NCBI RefSeq assembly: GCF_007827595.1
Contig: NZ_VISR01000023.1
Span: forward strand, 1 to 64,000
Reading direction: 5' to 3'
Length of the DNA: 64,000 nucleotides
Source of the DNA: Streptomyces sp. BK340
Lineage (GTDB): Bacteria > Actinomycetota > Actinomycetes > Streptomycetales > Streptomycetaceae
In this document: piece after piece, positions 6,998 to 17,579 of the stretch
Position numbering within the stretch: the first letter of the stretch is position 1
Layout: each line of letters opens with the position of its first letter
The notes under the pieces: generated by a model
Told to the model about the DNA's origin: nothing
Databases searched by the model: none
What the model saw: only the letters and a program-made list of their open reading frames with translations
Program-made: the position numbers and the translations under genes

Positions 6998-8242
6998 ATG
7001 CGTACCCCCCACGTACCGACGCATCAACCTGCCCTGTCCGACGGGGATTCCGCCGACGGGGTTCCACACAGTCGCAATCCGTACGACGAACTGGCCGCGC
7101 TGGCAGACAATCCGCTGGAGGACTTCCTCACCGACGACACCGCGCCGACCTCGCGGAACGACGAGGCCGAGGAGCCCTGGTCCCCGCCCAACCACCGGCG
7201 CGGCAGCCGCCGCCGCAACCGGGCCACCGGCCTGCCCACCATGGTCAGAGTCCTCGCCTGGGCGCTCACCCTCGCCTGCCTCGTCACCCTCGCCGACCGC
7301 TGGGCGCTGCTGTATGCCGAGCACAAGGCGTCGGACCGGCTCAAGGACCAACTGCATCTCGCCGCGGCCCCCGAGGTACGGATCGGAGGATTCCCGTTCC
7401 TCACCCAGCTGGCCGCACAGCGCCTCGACTCGGTCCGGATCACCGTCCCCGGCATCCCGGCCCGCCGGGTCACCCTCACCCAGGTCACCGCCACCGCACA
7501 CGACATACGCATCGACGGCGACGGGCCCACCGCCGTGCGCGGCGCCCTGGTGCGGCAGGTGCACGGTCGGGTCCTGCTGTCCTTCGCCGACATGAACCGC
7601 GAACTCGGCGCCTCCCAGGTGTCCTTCACGGCCCGCGGACCCGGCCGCGTCCGGGCCCACGGCGATCTGCGCGTCGCGGGGAACGATCTGCGGGTACGAG
7701 CCGACGTCCGCATCCGGCGCGAAGGGGAGCGCGGCATCGCCACCTCCGTGGACGGCATGCGGCTCGACGTCGGTGACCTCGCGACGTACCGGCCCGGCAC
7801 CGGGCCCGCCGAGGGCCTCCACCTGACCCGCGCCTCGGCGCGCCGGCTCACCCGGGAAGCGGAGAAGATCAGGGCGTTTCTGGCCGTCCCGGAGATCGTG
7901 CGGCGCCTGGGTGTGCCCGACAGCGCGGTGCGGGCCGCGCTGCACGACGAGGACCGGCTCCATCAGCTCACCGGCGCACCGCGGTTCCTGCACGACCTGA
8001 CCCGCATGAACCTCGTGGACGTGGCGCTCGCCCACCCGGCGCTCCTGAAGCGGCTGGGCCTCGACCTCTCCCTCCTCGCCGCACTGACCAAGCTCACTCG
8101 CCCGCAGATCGCGGACCGCTTCTCCTTCTCCTTCCAGCTCCCGAAACCGCCTTCGGGCGCCCTGCGCCTGGCGGGCGTGACGGTGCACAAGGACGGCATC
8201 CACGCCGACGTCACGGGGTCGGGGCTGCTCCTGGGGCACTGA
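6998..8242 (+). CDS. LmeA-like (DUF2993) phospholipid-binding protein
   Basis: The 414-residue product has an acidic/proline N-terminus, one membrane-spanning segment at about 82-101 (MVRVLAWALTLACLVTLADRW), and a DUF2993 domain: LAAAPEVRIGGFPFLTQLAAQRLDSVRITV, the strands with DIRIDGDGPTAVRGALV, and the C-terminal LRLAGVTVHKDGIHADVTGSGLLL. In mycobacteria LmeA is an envelope protein that binds phosphoinositides and supports lipomannan maturation; streptomycete members are uncharacterised. The topology implies an extracytoplasmic domain. The start is uncertain because there is no Shine-Dalgarno sequence before 6998. A shorter protein starting at Met82 would have a plain N-terminal anchor. It is convergent with the PKS gene. 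Confidence 0.75.
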   Translation: MRTPHVPTHQPALSDGDSADGVPHSRNPYDELAALADNPLEDFLTDDTAPTSRNDEAEEPWSPPNHRRGSRRRNRATGLPTMVRVLAWALTLACLVTLADRWALLYAEHKASDRLKDQLHLAAAPEVRIGGFPFLTQLAAQRLDSVRITVPGIPARRVTLTQVTATAHDIRIDGDGPTAVRGALVRQVHGRVLLSFADMNRELGASQVSFTARGPGRVRAHGDLRVAGNDLRVRADVRIRREGERGIATSVDGMRLDVGDLATYRPGTGPAEGLHLTRASARRLTREAEKIRAFLAVPEIVRRLGVPDSAVRAALHDEDRLHQLTGAPRFLHDLTRMNLVDVALAHPALLKRLGLDLSLLAALTKLTRPQIADRFSFSFQLPKPPSGALRLAGVTVHKDGIHADVTGSGLLLGH

Positions 8243-8248
8243 GCATCC

Positions 8249-8270
8249 GCACCGGGGACACCGGCGGTGC
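8249..8270. terminator. Hairpin between convergent LmeA-like and PKS genes
   Basis: GCACCG (8249-8254) pairs with CGGTGC (8265-8270) across a 10-base loop. It fills the 29-base space between the two stop codons and could end transcription from both sides. Confidence 0.45.
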
Positions 8271-8271
8271 C

Positions 8272-11200
8272 TCAATCCGTCGGTCTGCCGAGGCGGTTGA
8301 TCCAGTCACGGATCGCGCGTGCCGTCGTGGGTGCGTGTTCCCCGGCGACGGTCCAGTGGTCGCCGGGGACGTCCACGGTCTCGGACAGCTGTGGCCAGGA
8401 AGCCCGCCAGTCGTGGCTCTCCGGCTCGCGGCTGCCGTGGGTGCCCATCTCCGGCAGCCGGTCGGTGGCCCGCACCAGCAGTGTGGGTACGTCCAACGCT
8501 TCGGGGCGCCAGCCGCGGAGCATCCGGGTGTAGGCCCCGAGTGCGGCCAGCGCCATGTCCTCCACCGCGGTGTCGAACTCCTCCCCCATGGCCAGGGCCG
8601 CGCGGGCGGGGAGGGCGAGCAGCCATGGCTCGGCCTCCCGCTCGGGGGTCACGTGGTAGGTGTCGACGAGGACCAGGCCGGCCGGCGGGGTGCCGGTCTC
8701 CGCCAGCCGCGCGGCGACCGCGTGTGCCGGGCAGCCGCCCATCGACCAGCCCAGCAGGACGGGCCGGCGCTCGCCCAGTCGCTCCCGCAGGGTGGCTGCG
8801 TGCAGGCGCACCAGTGTCTGCCAGTCGCGGGGCAGCGCGTCGCCCGAGGTGAGCCCGGGGTGCCGCATCTCCAGAACGTCCCGGTCGTCTTCGAGGTGTC
8901 GCGCGAGCGCGTCGTACCAGGGCCGGCCCAGGTCCGGGGAGAAGCCGGGGAAGCACACCAGAGGTGACCGGTCGTCCGCGCCGATGGCCAGCTGGAGTGG
9001 CGGCAGGGCGTGCGCGGCGCCGTCCCCGGGGCCGAACCCGGGGACGGCCAGTGAGGCGGTCACGAGCAGGTGCATCGCCGAGACGACGTCGCCGGTCCCG
9101 CACACGCGGCGGTAGAGGGAGGCCAGAGTCTGTGCGGGGCGTGCGGGCCGTGCCCCGGTGGCCGCCTTGCGACGGGGCAGCGCCTCGTGCAGTTCGGCGA
9201 GCAGGTGGCTCGTCAGTCGCTCGGTGGTGGGCAGGTCGAAGGTGAGGGTGGCGGGCAGCTCCAGGCCGGTGAGCAGACTCAGCCGGTTGCGCAGCAGAAC
9301 GGCGGTGAGGGAGTCGAGACCCAGTTCCGTGAAGGAGCGGTCGGCCGTCACGGCGGCCGCGCCGGGATGGCCGAGCACCTCGGCGACCGCTTCCCGGACG
9401 AGCGTGAGCAGGGCGGAGTGCCGGTCGTCGGCGGGCAGCTGCGCCAGCCGTACTCGCCACGCTCCCGGCGAGTCGTGGGTCGGCCGGGTGGTGGTGGCCG
9501 CCGGTCCCCCGCCCCTTCGGTCCGCGCCCGGGCCCGCTGCCGAGCCGGACGGGCGCAGCAGATGCTGCAGCGGAGGCGGAACCGGCCTCCGCTCCGTACC
9601 GGCCTTCGGGTCCAACGGCAGCGGTGCCAGTACGGGTTCGTCCGCCGCCAAGGCGGCGTCGAACAACGCCATGCCTTCGGCGGGTGTGACGGCGCGCAGC
9701 ACGCCGTCACCGGTCCGGCCGGTGCGGGCCGCCATCCCCCCGGCCCCCGACCAGGGGCCCCACACCAGGGAGAGTGCGGGCATTCCCAGGGCGGCACGGT
9801 GCACCGCGAGGGCGTCGAGGAACGCGTTCGCGGCCGCGTAGCCCGCCTGACCGGGATTGCCGAGCAGTCCCGCCGCCGAGGAGAAGAACACGAACCGCGA
9901 CAGGGGCAGGTCCTTCGTCAGCTCGTGCAGGTGCCAGGCCGCGTCCGCCTTCGGGCGCATCACGGCCGCGATCCGTTCGGGCGTCTGCGCCTCCAGCACG
10001 CCGTCGTCGAGGACACCGGCCGTATGCACCACGGCGGTCAGGTCCGTTGCGTACCGGTCGACCACCTCCGCCAGTGCGGACCGGTCGGCCGCGTCGCAGG
10101 CGATCACCTCCACCCGGCCGCCGGCCTGCTCGATCTCCGCCTGCAGCCGGTGTGCGCCGGGCGCCTTCGGGCCGCTGCGGCTGGTGAGCACCAGGCGGCG
10201 CACCTTGTGATGTTCCGTCAGGTGGCGGGCCAGCAGCCCGCCGAGAGCACCGGTGCCCCCGGTGATCAGTACGGTGCCGTCCTCGCCGAACGAAGCCGAC
10301 CGGGACGGTGTGGCGGCCGCCTGTGTCAGCCGTGGCACCAGCACCTTCCCCGCGTGGAGGGCCAGTTGGGGTTCACCGGTCTCCAGGGCCGCCGTCAGCC
10401 GGCGCAGCGACTCGGGGTGGTCGTCGACGTCGACGAGGGTCAGGCGGCCGGGGTACTCCGACTGCGCACTGCGCGCCAGTCCCCAGACGGCTGCGGCGGG
10501 CAGGTCCGGGGCTGGACCGGTGGCTCCGCGGGTCACCAGGACCAGGCGTGATCGCGGAGCCAGGGTGGGCAGCCGGCCGCGCAGCAGTTCCAGGGCGCGT
10601 GTGACGAGGGCACGAGTGCCGGAGGCGGGGCCGGTGGACGGGGTCGGCGCGGTCAGGGAGACGACGACGGCCGGTGCATCGCCTTCGCGGGAGCCGGAGC
10701 GCCGTGTCCCGGACAGCGCTGCCCCCAGGTCCAGGTCGTCCGGGGATTCCACCGCGAGCGCGGAGGCGGTGGTGCGGTCGGCGGCCACGGCGGTCCAACT
10801 CGGCCGGTACAGCGGTCCGGCCTGCCGGCGGTCGTCGGTGCGCGGGACCGCACGGGTGGTGAGCGCCTCCACCCGCAGCACCGGCCTGCCCGCCGGGTCG
10901 GTGAGGTCCACGGCGACCGTGTCCTCTCCGGTACGGCACAGGCGTACCCGCAGCGCGTTGACGCCGGTCGCGTACCTGCTGACGCCCCGCCAGGCGAACG
11001 GCAGCCGGGGTGTTCCGGACTCCTCCCGGTCCCCTGGGACCAGCAGTGGAACGTGGATCGCGGCGTCGAGCAGCGCGGGATGGATGCCGTACCACTGCGC
11101 CTCCGCCGCGGCGGCGTCGGGGAGCCGGACATCGGCTAGGAGGTCGTCTCCCTGCCGCCAGACGGCCCGTACGCAGCGGAAGGCCGGGCCGTAGGCGTAG

Positions 11201-14200
11201 CCTTCGCGCGCCAGCCGGTCGTAGGCCTCTGTCACGTCGACCGGTACGGCGTCCGGCGGCGGCCAGGAACCCTGCGGTCCGGGGAACGGGGCGGGACCGG
11301 TGGCCGATGCTGCCAGCCGGCCGGTGGCGTGACGGGTCCAGGTGCCGACCGGGCCGGAGTCCTCGGGGCGCGCGTGGATCTCGACGGTCCTGCGGCCGTC
11401 CGGGTCCGGTTCGCCGAGCGCCACCTGGAGCTCGACGCCTGCGCCGCCGGGCAGTTGCAGTGGCAGCAGCAGGGTCAGCTCTTCCAGGACGTCCAGCCCG
11501 CAGCTGCTGCCGGAGTGGAGTGCCAGGTCGGCGAGGGCGGACGCGGGTACCAGCAGGCGTCCGTCGACGACGTGGTCGCGCAGCCAGGGCTGGTCGGCGT
11601 CCGACAGGTGGCCGGTGCACAGCAGGCGGCCGGTGTCCGGCAGGCTGGTCGTGGAGGTCAGCACCGGGTGACCGCCGGAGGCGGCGCGTGCGGCCGTCGG
11701 TGTGGGGTCGACAGGCTCGGTGAGCCAGTAGCGTTCCCGCTGGAAGGGGTAGGTGGGCAGGTCGACCCGCCGGGCGCGGCTGCCCGGGTGTGCCGCCTGG
11801 TGCACGGTGTCCCAGTCGATCGCCGTGCCGTGCTCGTGAAGCCGGGCGAGTGCCGCCAGAACCGTGCCGGGCTCCGGGTGACCGGCCCGCGCCGTCGGGG
11901 TGAACACCACGTCCCCGGGCGCCGCGACCGTGGCCATCGCGGCCGAGGTGAGCTGTGTGCCTGGTCCCACCTCGGCGAATGCGGTCACCCTCCCTTCACG
12001 CACCAGATGACGTACGGCGTCCGCGAACCGCACCGTTTCGCGGGCGTGACGGACCCAGTAGGCCGCCGAGCGCAGGTCGTCACCGGTGGCCTGACGCCCG
12101 GTCAGCGTCGAGGCGATCGGGATGCGGGGCTCACGGTAGGAGGCCCGGGAGGCGGCTCGGGCGAACTCCGCGAGCGCCGGTTCGATCAGCGGCGAGTGGA
12201 AGGCGTGGCCGGTACGCAGCCGTACGGTGCGACGCCCGAGGGTCTCGAAGCGCTCGGCCACCGCAGACACCGCCTGCTCCGCCCCGGAGACGACGACCGA
12301 CCGTGGACCGTTCACCGCCGCGACCGCCACCGGCCCGGCTGCTGCAGGCAGTTCGGCCAGGACCGCCAGCGCCTCTTCCTCGGTGGCGTCCAGGGACAGC
12401 ATGGCGCCGCCTGCCGGGAGTTGCCGCATCAACCGGCCCCGGGCGGCGACCAGGCCGACGGCGTCGCTCTCCGAGAGGATCCCGGCGGCGTGCGCCACGG
12501 CCAGCTCGCCGACGGAGTGGCCCGCCAGGAAGTCCGGTCGCACGCCCCACGATTCGAGCAGCCGGAACAGCGCGACCTCGAAGGTGAACAGGCCGGCCTG
12601 CGCGACATCCGTCCTGTGCTGCTCTGCGTCGGCGAGCCGTGTGCCCTGACCGTCCCACAGAGCCTCGCGCAGGGGCCGCTCCCCGACGCCGACGGAGTCG
12701 AACCGGCCGCACAACGCGTCGAAGGCGTCTGCGAAGACGGGGTACGCGGTGTGCAACTCCCTGCCGAGGCCCGCCCATCCGGCGCCCTGACCGGTGAAGA
12801 GCAGCGCCAGCCGTCCGCCCGTACGGACCGGGGAGGGCACGGCTGCCGCCCCCTCGTCCGAGAGCCGGTCCAGTTCACCCAGCAGGGCGGCGCGGTCCTG
12901 GACGGGCAGCGCCGCCCTGTGGCGGAGCGCGGCGCGGGCGGTGGCCGAGGTGAACGCCAGGTCCGCGAGCGGCAGTTCGGGCCGTTCGCGGAGGAAGGCG
13001 GCGGTACGCCGGGCCTGGGCGCGCAGCGCTCCGGCGGTCGCGCCGGACAGAAGGAGCGGCGGTTCCGGAGCGGTCCGGGCACCCTCGCGGTGCGGGGCCG
13101 CCTGCTCGTCGACCGCTTCCTCCAGGATCACGTGGGCGTTGGTTCCGCCGATGCCGAAGGCGGACACCGCGGCGCGCCGGGGTTTTCCGGGAGCGGGCTG
13201 CCACGGCTGCTCCCGCTGCAGCAGCCGTACGGCGCCGGAGGACCAGTCGACGCCCGGTGACGGCTCATCGGCGTGCAGCGTGCGCGGCAGGACGCCGTGC
13301 CGCATGGCGAGCACTGTCTTGATGACCCCGGCGACACCCGCCGCGGCCTGGGTGTGCCCGATGTTGGACTTCACCGATCCCAGCCACAGCGGCCGCTCCG
13401 CCGGGCGGTCGTGCCCGTACGCCGCGAGGAGCGCCCGGGCTTCGATGGGGTCGCCGAGCGGGGTGCCGGTGCCGTGTGCCTCGACGGCGTCGATGTCGGC
13501 CGGGCTGAGTCCGGCGGCGGCGAGGGCGTCGCCGATCACGCGCTCCTGGGCGGGCCCGCTGGGCGCGGTCAGGCCGTTGGAGGCGCCGTCGCCGTTGACG
13601 GCGGAGCCGCGGAGCACGGCCAGCACCGGATGCCCGTTGCGCCGCGCGTCGGCGAGCCGCTCCAGCAGGACCAGTCCGACGCCCTCGCCCCAGGCCGTGC
13701 CGTCGGCCGCGGCCGAGAACGGCTTGCACCGTCCGTCGGGCGACAGGCCGCGCAGCCTGCTGAACGCGGCGAACGGCACCGGGCTGGCCATGACGGTGGC
13801 CCCGCCCGCCACGGCCAGCGAGCACTGGCCCGAGCGCAGTGCCCGTGCCGCCCAGTCCATCGCCACCAGTGACGAGGAGCAGGCCGTGTCCACCGTCACC
13901 GCGGGTCCCTCCAGGCCCAGGGTGTAGGCGATGCGCCCGGAGGCCACGCTGCCGGCCGAGCCGAGCGCGAGGTGTGCCTCGTACTCGTGTCCTCCGCGGT
14001 GCAGCAGCCGGCCCGCGTAGTCGCCGTGCATCACGCCGACGTAGACGCCGGTGTCGCTGCCGCGCAGGGCGCTGGGGGCGATGCCCGCCCGTTCCACGAC
14101 CTCCCAGGCGGTCTCCAGCAGCAGCCTCTGCTGCGGGTCGGTGGCCAGTGCCTCCCGGGGCGACATGCCGAAGAAGGCCGCGTCGAAGTCGGCGGCCCGG

Positions 14201-16338
14201 CGCAGGAAACCACCGCGGCGGGTGACCGAGGTGCCGGGCCGGTCCGGGTCGGTGTCGAACAGTCCGGCCAGGTCCCAGCCCCGGTCGGCGGGGAACGTGG
14301 AGGTGGCGTCCGTGCCGTCGGCGATCAGCCGCCAGAGCTCCTCCGGTGAGGAGACGTCGTCCACGGCTCCCGGGTAGCGGCAGGCCATGGCGACGATGGC
14401 CACCGGTTCGTCGGGCTGCGGTGTGTCGCCGGGTGTGCCGGGCCCGGCCCCGCGCACCGCCGGTGTCGGGGCGCCGAGCAGCGCGTCGTGCAGGAACTCG
14501 GCCACCGCGTCCGGCGTCGGGCGGTCGAACACCAGGGTCGCGGGCAGCTGCAGGCCGGTCACCGCGCCGAGCCGGTCGCGCAGCAGGACACCCTGCAGGG
14601 AGCTGACTCCCAGATCGGTGAAGGCCTGGCCGGGCTCCGGCTCGGACTCCCCGTCGCCGCGGAGTTCGGCCATGACGAGGTGCAGCAGGGCGCGGCGCCG
14701 CTCCGGGGCCGGCAGCGCGAGCAACCGGGCCCGCAGGGCGGCGGAGGCGTCCTCTCGCTCGCTGACGAGCGCCTCGGCCAACTGGCCGGCGAGTACCACA
14801 CGTTGGATCTTGCCAGAGGATGTGCGGGGCAGCGGACCGCTCAGCCGGATCTCGTCCGGCACCTTGAAAGCGGACAGCCGCTCCCGGCACGCGGCCCGCA
14901 GCGGCGCGGGGTCGACTCCGTCCGGGCCGGGGACGACGCACGCCACCGGAACCTCCCCCAGCACGTCGTGCGGCCTGCCCACGACCGCCGCGTCGGCGAC
15001 ACCGGGACACGCCAGGAGCACCTGCTCCACCTCGACCGGGTTGACGTTCTGCCCGCCGCGGATGATCAGGTCGCCCACCCGGCCGGTGACCCGCAGACCA
15101 CCGTCCGGCTCAAGGCGGCCGAGGTCACCGGTCCGGTACCAGCCGTCACGCAGGACCTGTGCCGTGCTGTCGGGGCGACCGTGGTAACCGGTCATCACGC
15201 CGGGGCCGCGCACCCAGATCTCGCCCTCGTCACCGTCGACGGCGCCGGCACCGGCACCGGAGTGCGGGTCGGCCACCCGGACCTCGACTCCGGGCACCGG
15301 CTGCGGCACGCGCTGCGGACCCGGCACCTCGAGCCGGTCGACCGCGATCTTGCCGGAGGTCTCGGTGGAGCCGTAGCCGTCCAGCAGCGGAGCGCCCAGC
15401 AACTCCTCCACGGAGGAGCGCAGTTCCGGCGGGCAGGGGGCTCCGGCGGTGACGCACAGCCGGAGCCCACCCGGTGCGCGCGGCGCCTCCCGCAGTGCGC
15501 TCACCAGCAGGTGGTAGGTGGCCGGTACCCCGGCCAGCATGGTGAACGGCCCCTGCAGCGGCTGCTGTTCGAGCGCGTCCAGCACGTCCACGCCGCGGTC
15601 GAGGAGGTAGGCGCTCGCCCCCGTGGCGACCATCCCGAGGATGCACAGCGAGTACGCGTAGGCGTGATGCATCGGCAACGGCCACAGGAGCCGGTCCTCC
15701 TCGGACATGCCGAAGAGCGGTGCGTAGGCGGCGGCCGTCGACCACAGTACGGCCCGCTGGCTGGTCACCACGCCCTTGCGCTCGCCGGTGGTGCCCGAGG
15801 TGTAGAGGATCCAGGCCGGTTCGTCCAGGCCGAGGCCGTCGTACGGCGGGCGGTCCGGATCGGTGCTGACGAGTTCCTCGTAGGAGACCGCGCCCGCGGG
15901 TGCTCCGGGCGGCAGTGCCCGCGCGCCCACGACGACCACCAGTCGCGGCGAGCGCGGTCCTGTCGCCACTCGGGCCAGGCGCTCCAGCAACGCCGCCTCG
16001 GTCACGACGGCCACCGCGCCGCTGTCGCCGAGGACATGGTCCAGCTCGGCGTCGGCCACCCCGGGATCCATGGGCACACCGACGGCCCCCGCGCGCACGG
16101 CGGCCAGGCAACTCTCCGCCATTTCCACGCGGTTGGACAGCCAGAACACCACCCGGTCGCCGCGGCGCACGCCCAGCCGTGCCAGATGTCCCGCGATCCG
16201 TGCCGTCCGCCGGTCCAGCTGCTCCCAGGTCACCCCCCTGCGCGCGTCCCGGAAGGCGGTCCTCTCCCCCGCGCGTGCCGCATGCGCTTGGACGGCTTCG
16301 GTCAACGGACGGACAAGTTCCCCGCGAACCCCCGTCAT
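8272..16338 (-). CDS. Single-module type I polyketide synthase: CoA ligase-ACP-KS-AT-DH-KR-ACP-TE
   Basis: A giant protein of about 2688 residues. Domains: acyl/aryl-CoA ligase, 1-540 ([20 protein letters not shown] with the A10 Lys); ACP1, 545-620 (LGVSSL); KS, 647-1070 ([24 protein letters not shown] all present); AT, 1175-1460 (GHSVGE; HAFH, the malonyl-specific motif); DH, 1550-1830 ([10 protein letters not shown] and DAAIH intact); KR, 2020-2210 ([12 protein letters not shown] as in B-type, catalytic Ser and Tyr of [18 protein letters not shown]); ACP2 (LGLDSL); TE, 2460-2688 (GWSMGG, terminal DHW His). All catalytic residues seem intact, so one round would give an alpha,beta-unsaturated acid from a ligase-loaded starter; iteration is possible. 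The start at 16338 has GAGGGG upstream. TATAGT (minus strand, 16377-16382) is a possible -10. No tailoring genes adjoin it. Confidence 0.93.
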   Translation of the reverse strand: MTGVRGELVRPLTEAVQAHAARAGERTAFRDARRGVTWEQLDRRTARIAGHLARLGVRRGDRVVFWLSNRVEMAESCLAAVRAGAVGVPMDPGVADAELDHVLGDSGAVAVVTEAALLERLARVATGPRSPRLVVVVGARALPPGAPAGAVSYEELVSTDPDRPPYDGLGLDEPAWILYTSGTTGERKGVVTSQRAVLWSTAAAYAPLFGMSEEDRLLWPLPMHHAYAYSLCILGMVATGASAYLLDRGVDVLDALEQQPLQGPFTMLAGVPATYHLLVSALREAPRAPGGLRLCVTAGAPCPPELRSSVEELLGAPLLDGYGSTETSGKIAVDRLEVPGPQRVPQPVPGVEVRVADPHSGAGAGAVDGDEGEIWVRGPGVMTGYHGRPDSTAQVLRDGWYRTGDLGRLEPDGGLRVTGRVGDLIIRGGQNVNPVEVEQVLLACPGVADAAVVGRPHDVLGEVPVACVVPGPDGVDPAPLRAACRERLSAFKVPDEIRLSGPLPRTSSGKIQRVVLAGQLAEALVSEREDASAALRARLLALPAPERRRALLHLVMAELRGDGESEPEPGQAFTDLGVSSLQGVLLRDRLGAVTGLQLPATLVFDRPTPDAVAEFLHDALLGAPTPAVRGAGPGTPGDTPQPDEPVAIVAMACRYPGAVDDVSSPEELWRLIADGTDATSTFPADRGWDLAGLFDTDPDRPGTSVTRRGGFLRRAADFDAAFFGMSPREALATDPQQRLLLETAWEVVERAGIAPSALRGSDTGVYVGVMHGDYAGRLLHRGGHEYEAHLALGSAGSVASGRIAYTLGLEGPAVTVDTACSSSLVAMDWAARALRSGQCSLAVAGGATVMASPVPFAAFSRLRGLSPDGRCKPFSAAADGTAWGEGVGLVLLERLADARRNGHPVLAVLRGSAVNGDGASNGLTAPSGPAQERVIGDALAAAGLSPADIDAVEAHGTGTPLGDPIEARALLAAYGHDRPAERPLWLGSVKSNIGHTQAAAGVAGVIKTVLAMRHGVLPRTLHADEPSPGVDWSSGAVRLLQREQPWQPAPGKPRRAAVSAFGIGGTNAHVILEEAVDEQAAPHREGARTAPEPPLLLSGATAGALRAQARRTAAFLRERPELPLADLAFTSATARAALRHRAALPVQDRAALLGELDRLSDEGAAAVPSPVRTGGRLALLFTGQGAGWAGLGRELHTAYPVFADAFDALCGRFDSVGVGERPLREALWDGQGTRLADAEQHRTDVAQAGLFTFEVALFRLLESWGVRPDFLAGHSVGELAVAHAAGILSESDAVGLVAARGRLMRQLPAGGAMLSLDATEEEALAVLAELPAAAGPVAVAAVNGPRSVVVSGAEQAVSAVAERFETLGRRTVRLRTGHAFHSPLIEPALAEFARAASRASYREPRIPIASTLTGRQATGDDLRSAAYWVRHARETVRFADAVRHLVREGRVTAFAEVGPGTQLTSAAMATVAAPGDVVFTPTARAGHPEPGTVLAALARLHEHGTAIDWDTVHQAAHPGSRARRVDLPTYPFQRERYWLTEPVDPTPTAARAASGGHPVLTSTTSLPDTGRLLCTGHLSDADQPWLRDHVVDGRLLVPASALADLALHSGSSCGLDVLEELTLLLPLQLPGGAGVELQVALGEPDPDGRRTVEIHARPEDSGPVGTWTRHATGRLAASATGPAPFPGPQGSWPPPDAVPVDVTEAYDRLAREGYAYGPAFRCVRAVWRQGDDLLADVRLPDAAAAEAQWYGIHPALLDAAIHVPLLVPGDREESGTPRLPFAWRGVSRYATGVNALRVRLCRTGEDTVAVDLTDPAGRPVLRVEALTTRAVPRTDDRRQAGPLYRPSWTAVAADRTTASALAVESPDDLDLGAALSGTRRSGSREGDAPAVVVSLTAPTPSTGPASGTRALVTRALELLRGRLPTLAPRSRLVLVTRGATGPAPDLPAAAVWGLARSAQSEYPGRLTLVDVDDHPESLRRLTAALETGEPQLALHAGKVLVPRLTQAAATPSRSASFGEDGTVLITGGTGALGGLLARHLTEHHKVRRLVLTSRSGPKAPGAHRLQAEIEQAGGRVEVIACDAADRSALAEVVDRYATDLTAVVHTAGVLDDGVLEAQTPERIAAVMRPKADAAWHLHELTKDLPLSRFVFFSSAAGLLGNPGQAGYAAANAFLDALAVHRAALGMPALSLVWGPWSGAGGMAARTGRTGDGVLRAVTPAEGMALFDAALAADEPVLAPLPLDPKAGTERRPVPPPLQHLLRPSGSAAGPGADRRGGGPAATTTRPTHDSPGAWRVRLAQLPADDRHSALLTLVREAVAEVLGHPGAAAVTADRSFTELGLDSLTAVLLRNRLSLLTGLELPATLTFDLPTTERLTSHLLAELHEALPRRKAATGARPARPAQTLASLYRRVCGTGDVVSAMHLLVTASLAVPGFGPGDGAAHALPPLQLAIGADDRSPLVCFPGFSPDLGRPWYDALARHLEDDRDVLEMRHPGLTSGDALPRDWQTLVRLHAATLRERLGERRPVLLGWSMGGCPAHAVAARLAETGTPPAGLVLVDTYHVTPEREAEPWLLALPARAALAMGEEFDTAVEDMALAALGAYTRMLRGWRPEALDVPTLLVRATDRLPEMGTHGSREPESHDWRASWPQLSETVDVPGDHWTVAGEHAPTTARAIRDWINRLGRPTD

Positions 16339-16629
16339 TCCCACCCCTCTTGTGCGTCCTCCCCCGACGCCCATCGACTATAGGGTCACGATCCGTTCAC
16401 GGCCGTCAGCTCCGGGCCGCGTCGCGCGCGCCGCCGAACGGGTGACGGCTCGCCGGGTGAACTCCGCCGGGGAGACGGCATGCCCCCGCGTGCTGCCGGT
16501 TCCGGCAGGTGTCCCTCTCCGGCGCGGCACACTGCAGCCGCGGCACCGCCGCGGTGCCTTGTCAACACGGCCGGGCCGGGAGGACGGCGCCCGCGGGCGG
16601 GGGTGGCCGGGCCGCGGTACAGGAGAGTC
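16339..16629. other. Divergent intergenic region between PKS and GDSL esterase
   Basis: About 290 bases carry the promoters of the PKS (minus) and esterase (plus). On the minus strand TATAGT (complement of 16377-16382) is a -10-like hexamer about 40 bases before the PKS start, but no matching -35 is seen. The esterase side is very GC-rich with AGGAG just before its ATG at 16630. No other gene is evident. Confidence 0.4.
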
Positions 16630-17454
16630 ATGAGACGGTCCCGCATAGCGTCCTGTGTGTCCTCCGCGCTCGTCGCGGCCGCCTGTACCCTCGCCGGTCC
16701 CGCGACGGCGCCGGCGGCGCCGAGCGCCGGAGCCACGCACTCCGAAGCCCTGGACTACGTGGCTCTCGGTGACTCCTATTCGGCCGGCGTCGGAGCCGGC
16801 AGCTACTTCACCTCCGCCTCGGACTGCCTGCGCAGCGGCCGGGCGTACCCGGTCCTGTGGGCCGCGGCCCATGCGCCGTCGTCGTTCAGCTTCACAGCGT
16901 GCAACGGCGCCCGCACGAGCGACGTCTTGTCGAGTCAGCTCGGCCCGCTGACTTCCCGTACCGACCTGGTCAGCATCACGGTCGGCGGCAGCGACTCGGG
17001 CTTCTCCGGCGTGATGGCGACCTGCGTACTGCCCGGCACCGAGGCATGCTTCTCCGCCGTCGCGAAGGCACGCGCCTTCATGGGCGGGACCCTTCCCGGC
17101 AGCCTGGACCGTCTCTACTCGGCCATCCGCAGCAAGGCGCCCGCCGCCCGTGTCGTCGTGCTCGGTTACCCGCACCTCTACCAGGTCCACGGCACCTGTT
17201 CGGGCGGCCTGGCGGACACGGAGAGGTCGGTGCTGAACGAGGCCGTGGACCAGCTCAACGGGGTGATCGCCGAGCGTGCCGTCGACCACGGGTTCACTTT
17301 CGCAGATCCCCGGGCCGCCTTCGCCGGGCACGAGATCTGTTCGTCCACGCCCTGGCTGCACAGCGTCGACTGGCTGGATCTGACCGAGTCGTACCACCCC
17401 ACCGCACCCGGGCAGTCGCTGGGCTACCTCCCTCTCCTCACCGGCGCGGCCTGA
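16630..17454 (+). CDS. Secreted SGNH/GDSL-family esterase
   Basis: The 274-residue product has a Sec signal peptide (MRRSRIASCVSSALVAAACTLAGPATAPAAP, cleavage near 30) followed by a single SGNH hydrolase domain like that of Streptomyces extracellular lipases. Block I is YVALGDSYSAGVGAG (catalytic Ser). Block V is near SYHPTAPGQ (catalytic His with an upstream Asp). Block III reads VGGSDSGF where most relatives have GGND, so the oxyanion-hole Asn appears replaced by Ser. Several cysteines (DCLRSGRAYP, FTACNGA, ATCVLPGTEACF) suit the disulfides of the secreted family. The likely substrate is a lipid ester. The start follows AGGAG. It is alone on its strand and divergent from the PKS. Confidence 0.85.
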   Translation: MRRSRIASCVSSALVAAACTLAGPATAPAAPSAGATHSEALDYVALGDSYSAGVGAGSYFTSASDCLRSGRAYPVLWAAAHAPSSFSFTACNGARTSDVLSSQLGPLTSRTDLVSITVGGSDSGFSGVMATCVLPGTEACFSAVAKARAFMGGTLPGSLDRLYSAIRSKAPAARVVVLGYPHLYQVHGTCSGGLADTERSVLNEAVDQLNGVIAERAVDHGFTFADPRAAFAGHEICSSTPWLHSVDWLDLTESYHPTAPGQSLGYLPLLTGAA

Positions 17455-17460
17455 TCTCTC

Positions 17461-17548
17461 CATACATCGGATGTGTCAGGGACTCGTGACCGCACGGGTG
17501 GTTGACACGCCCATGCGGTACTTCTAGGTTCCGCCATACACCCGATGT
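17461..17548 (+). promoter_or_regulatory. Consensus promoter flanked by two copies of an 11-bp palindromic operator
   Basis: TTGACA (17502-17507), a 17-base spacer and TAGGTT (17525-17530) make a near-ideal housekeeping promoter for the GH95 gene. CATACATCGGATGT (17461-17474) lies upstream of the -35 and the related CATACACCCGATGT (17535-17548) lies over the expected transcription start; 12 of 14 positions agree. The first contains the perfect palindrome ACATC-G-GATGT. Paired sites 74 bases apart, one upstream and one at +1, are typical of a sugar-responsive repressor of the GntR or LacI type. The regulator is not in this window. Confidence 0.75.
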
Positions 17549-17579
17549 TTCGACGATCCGTCAGCCCGGGAGGACGACG

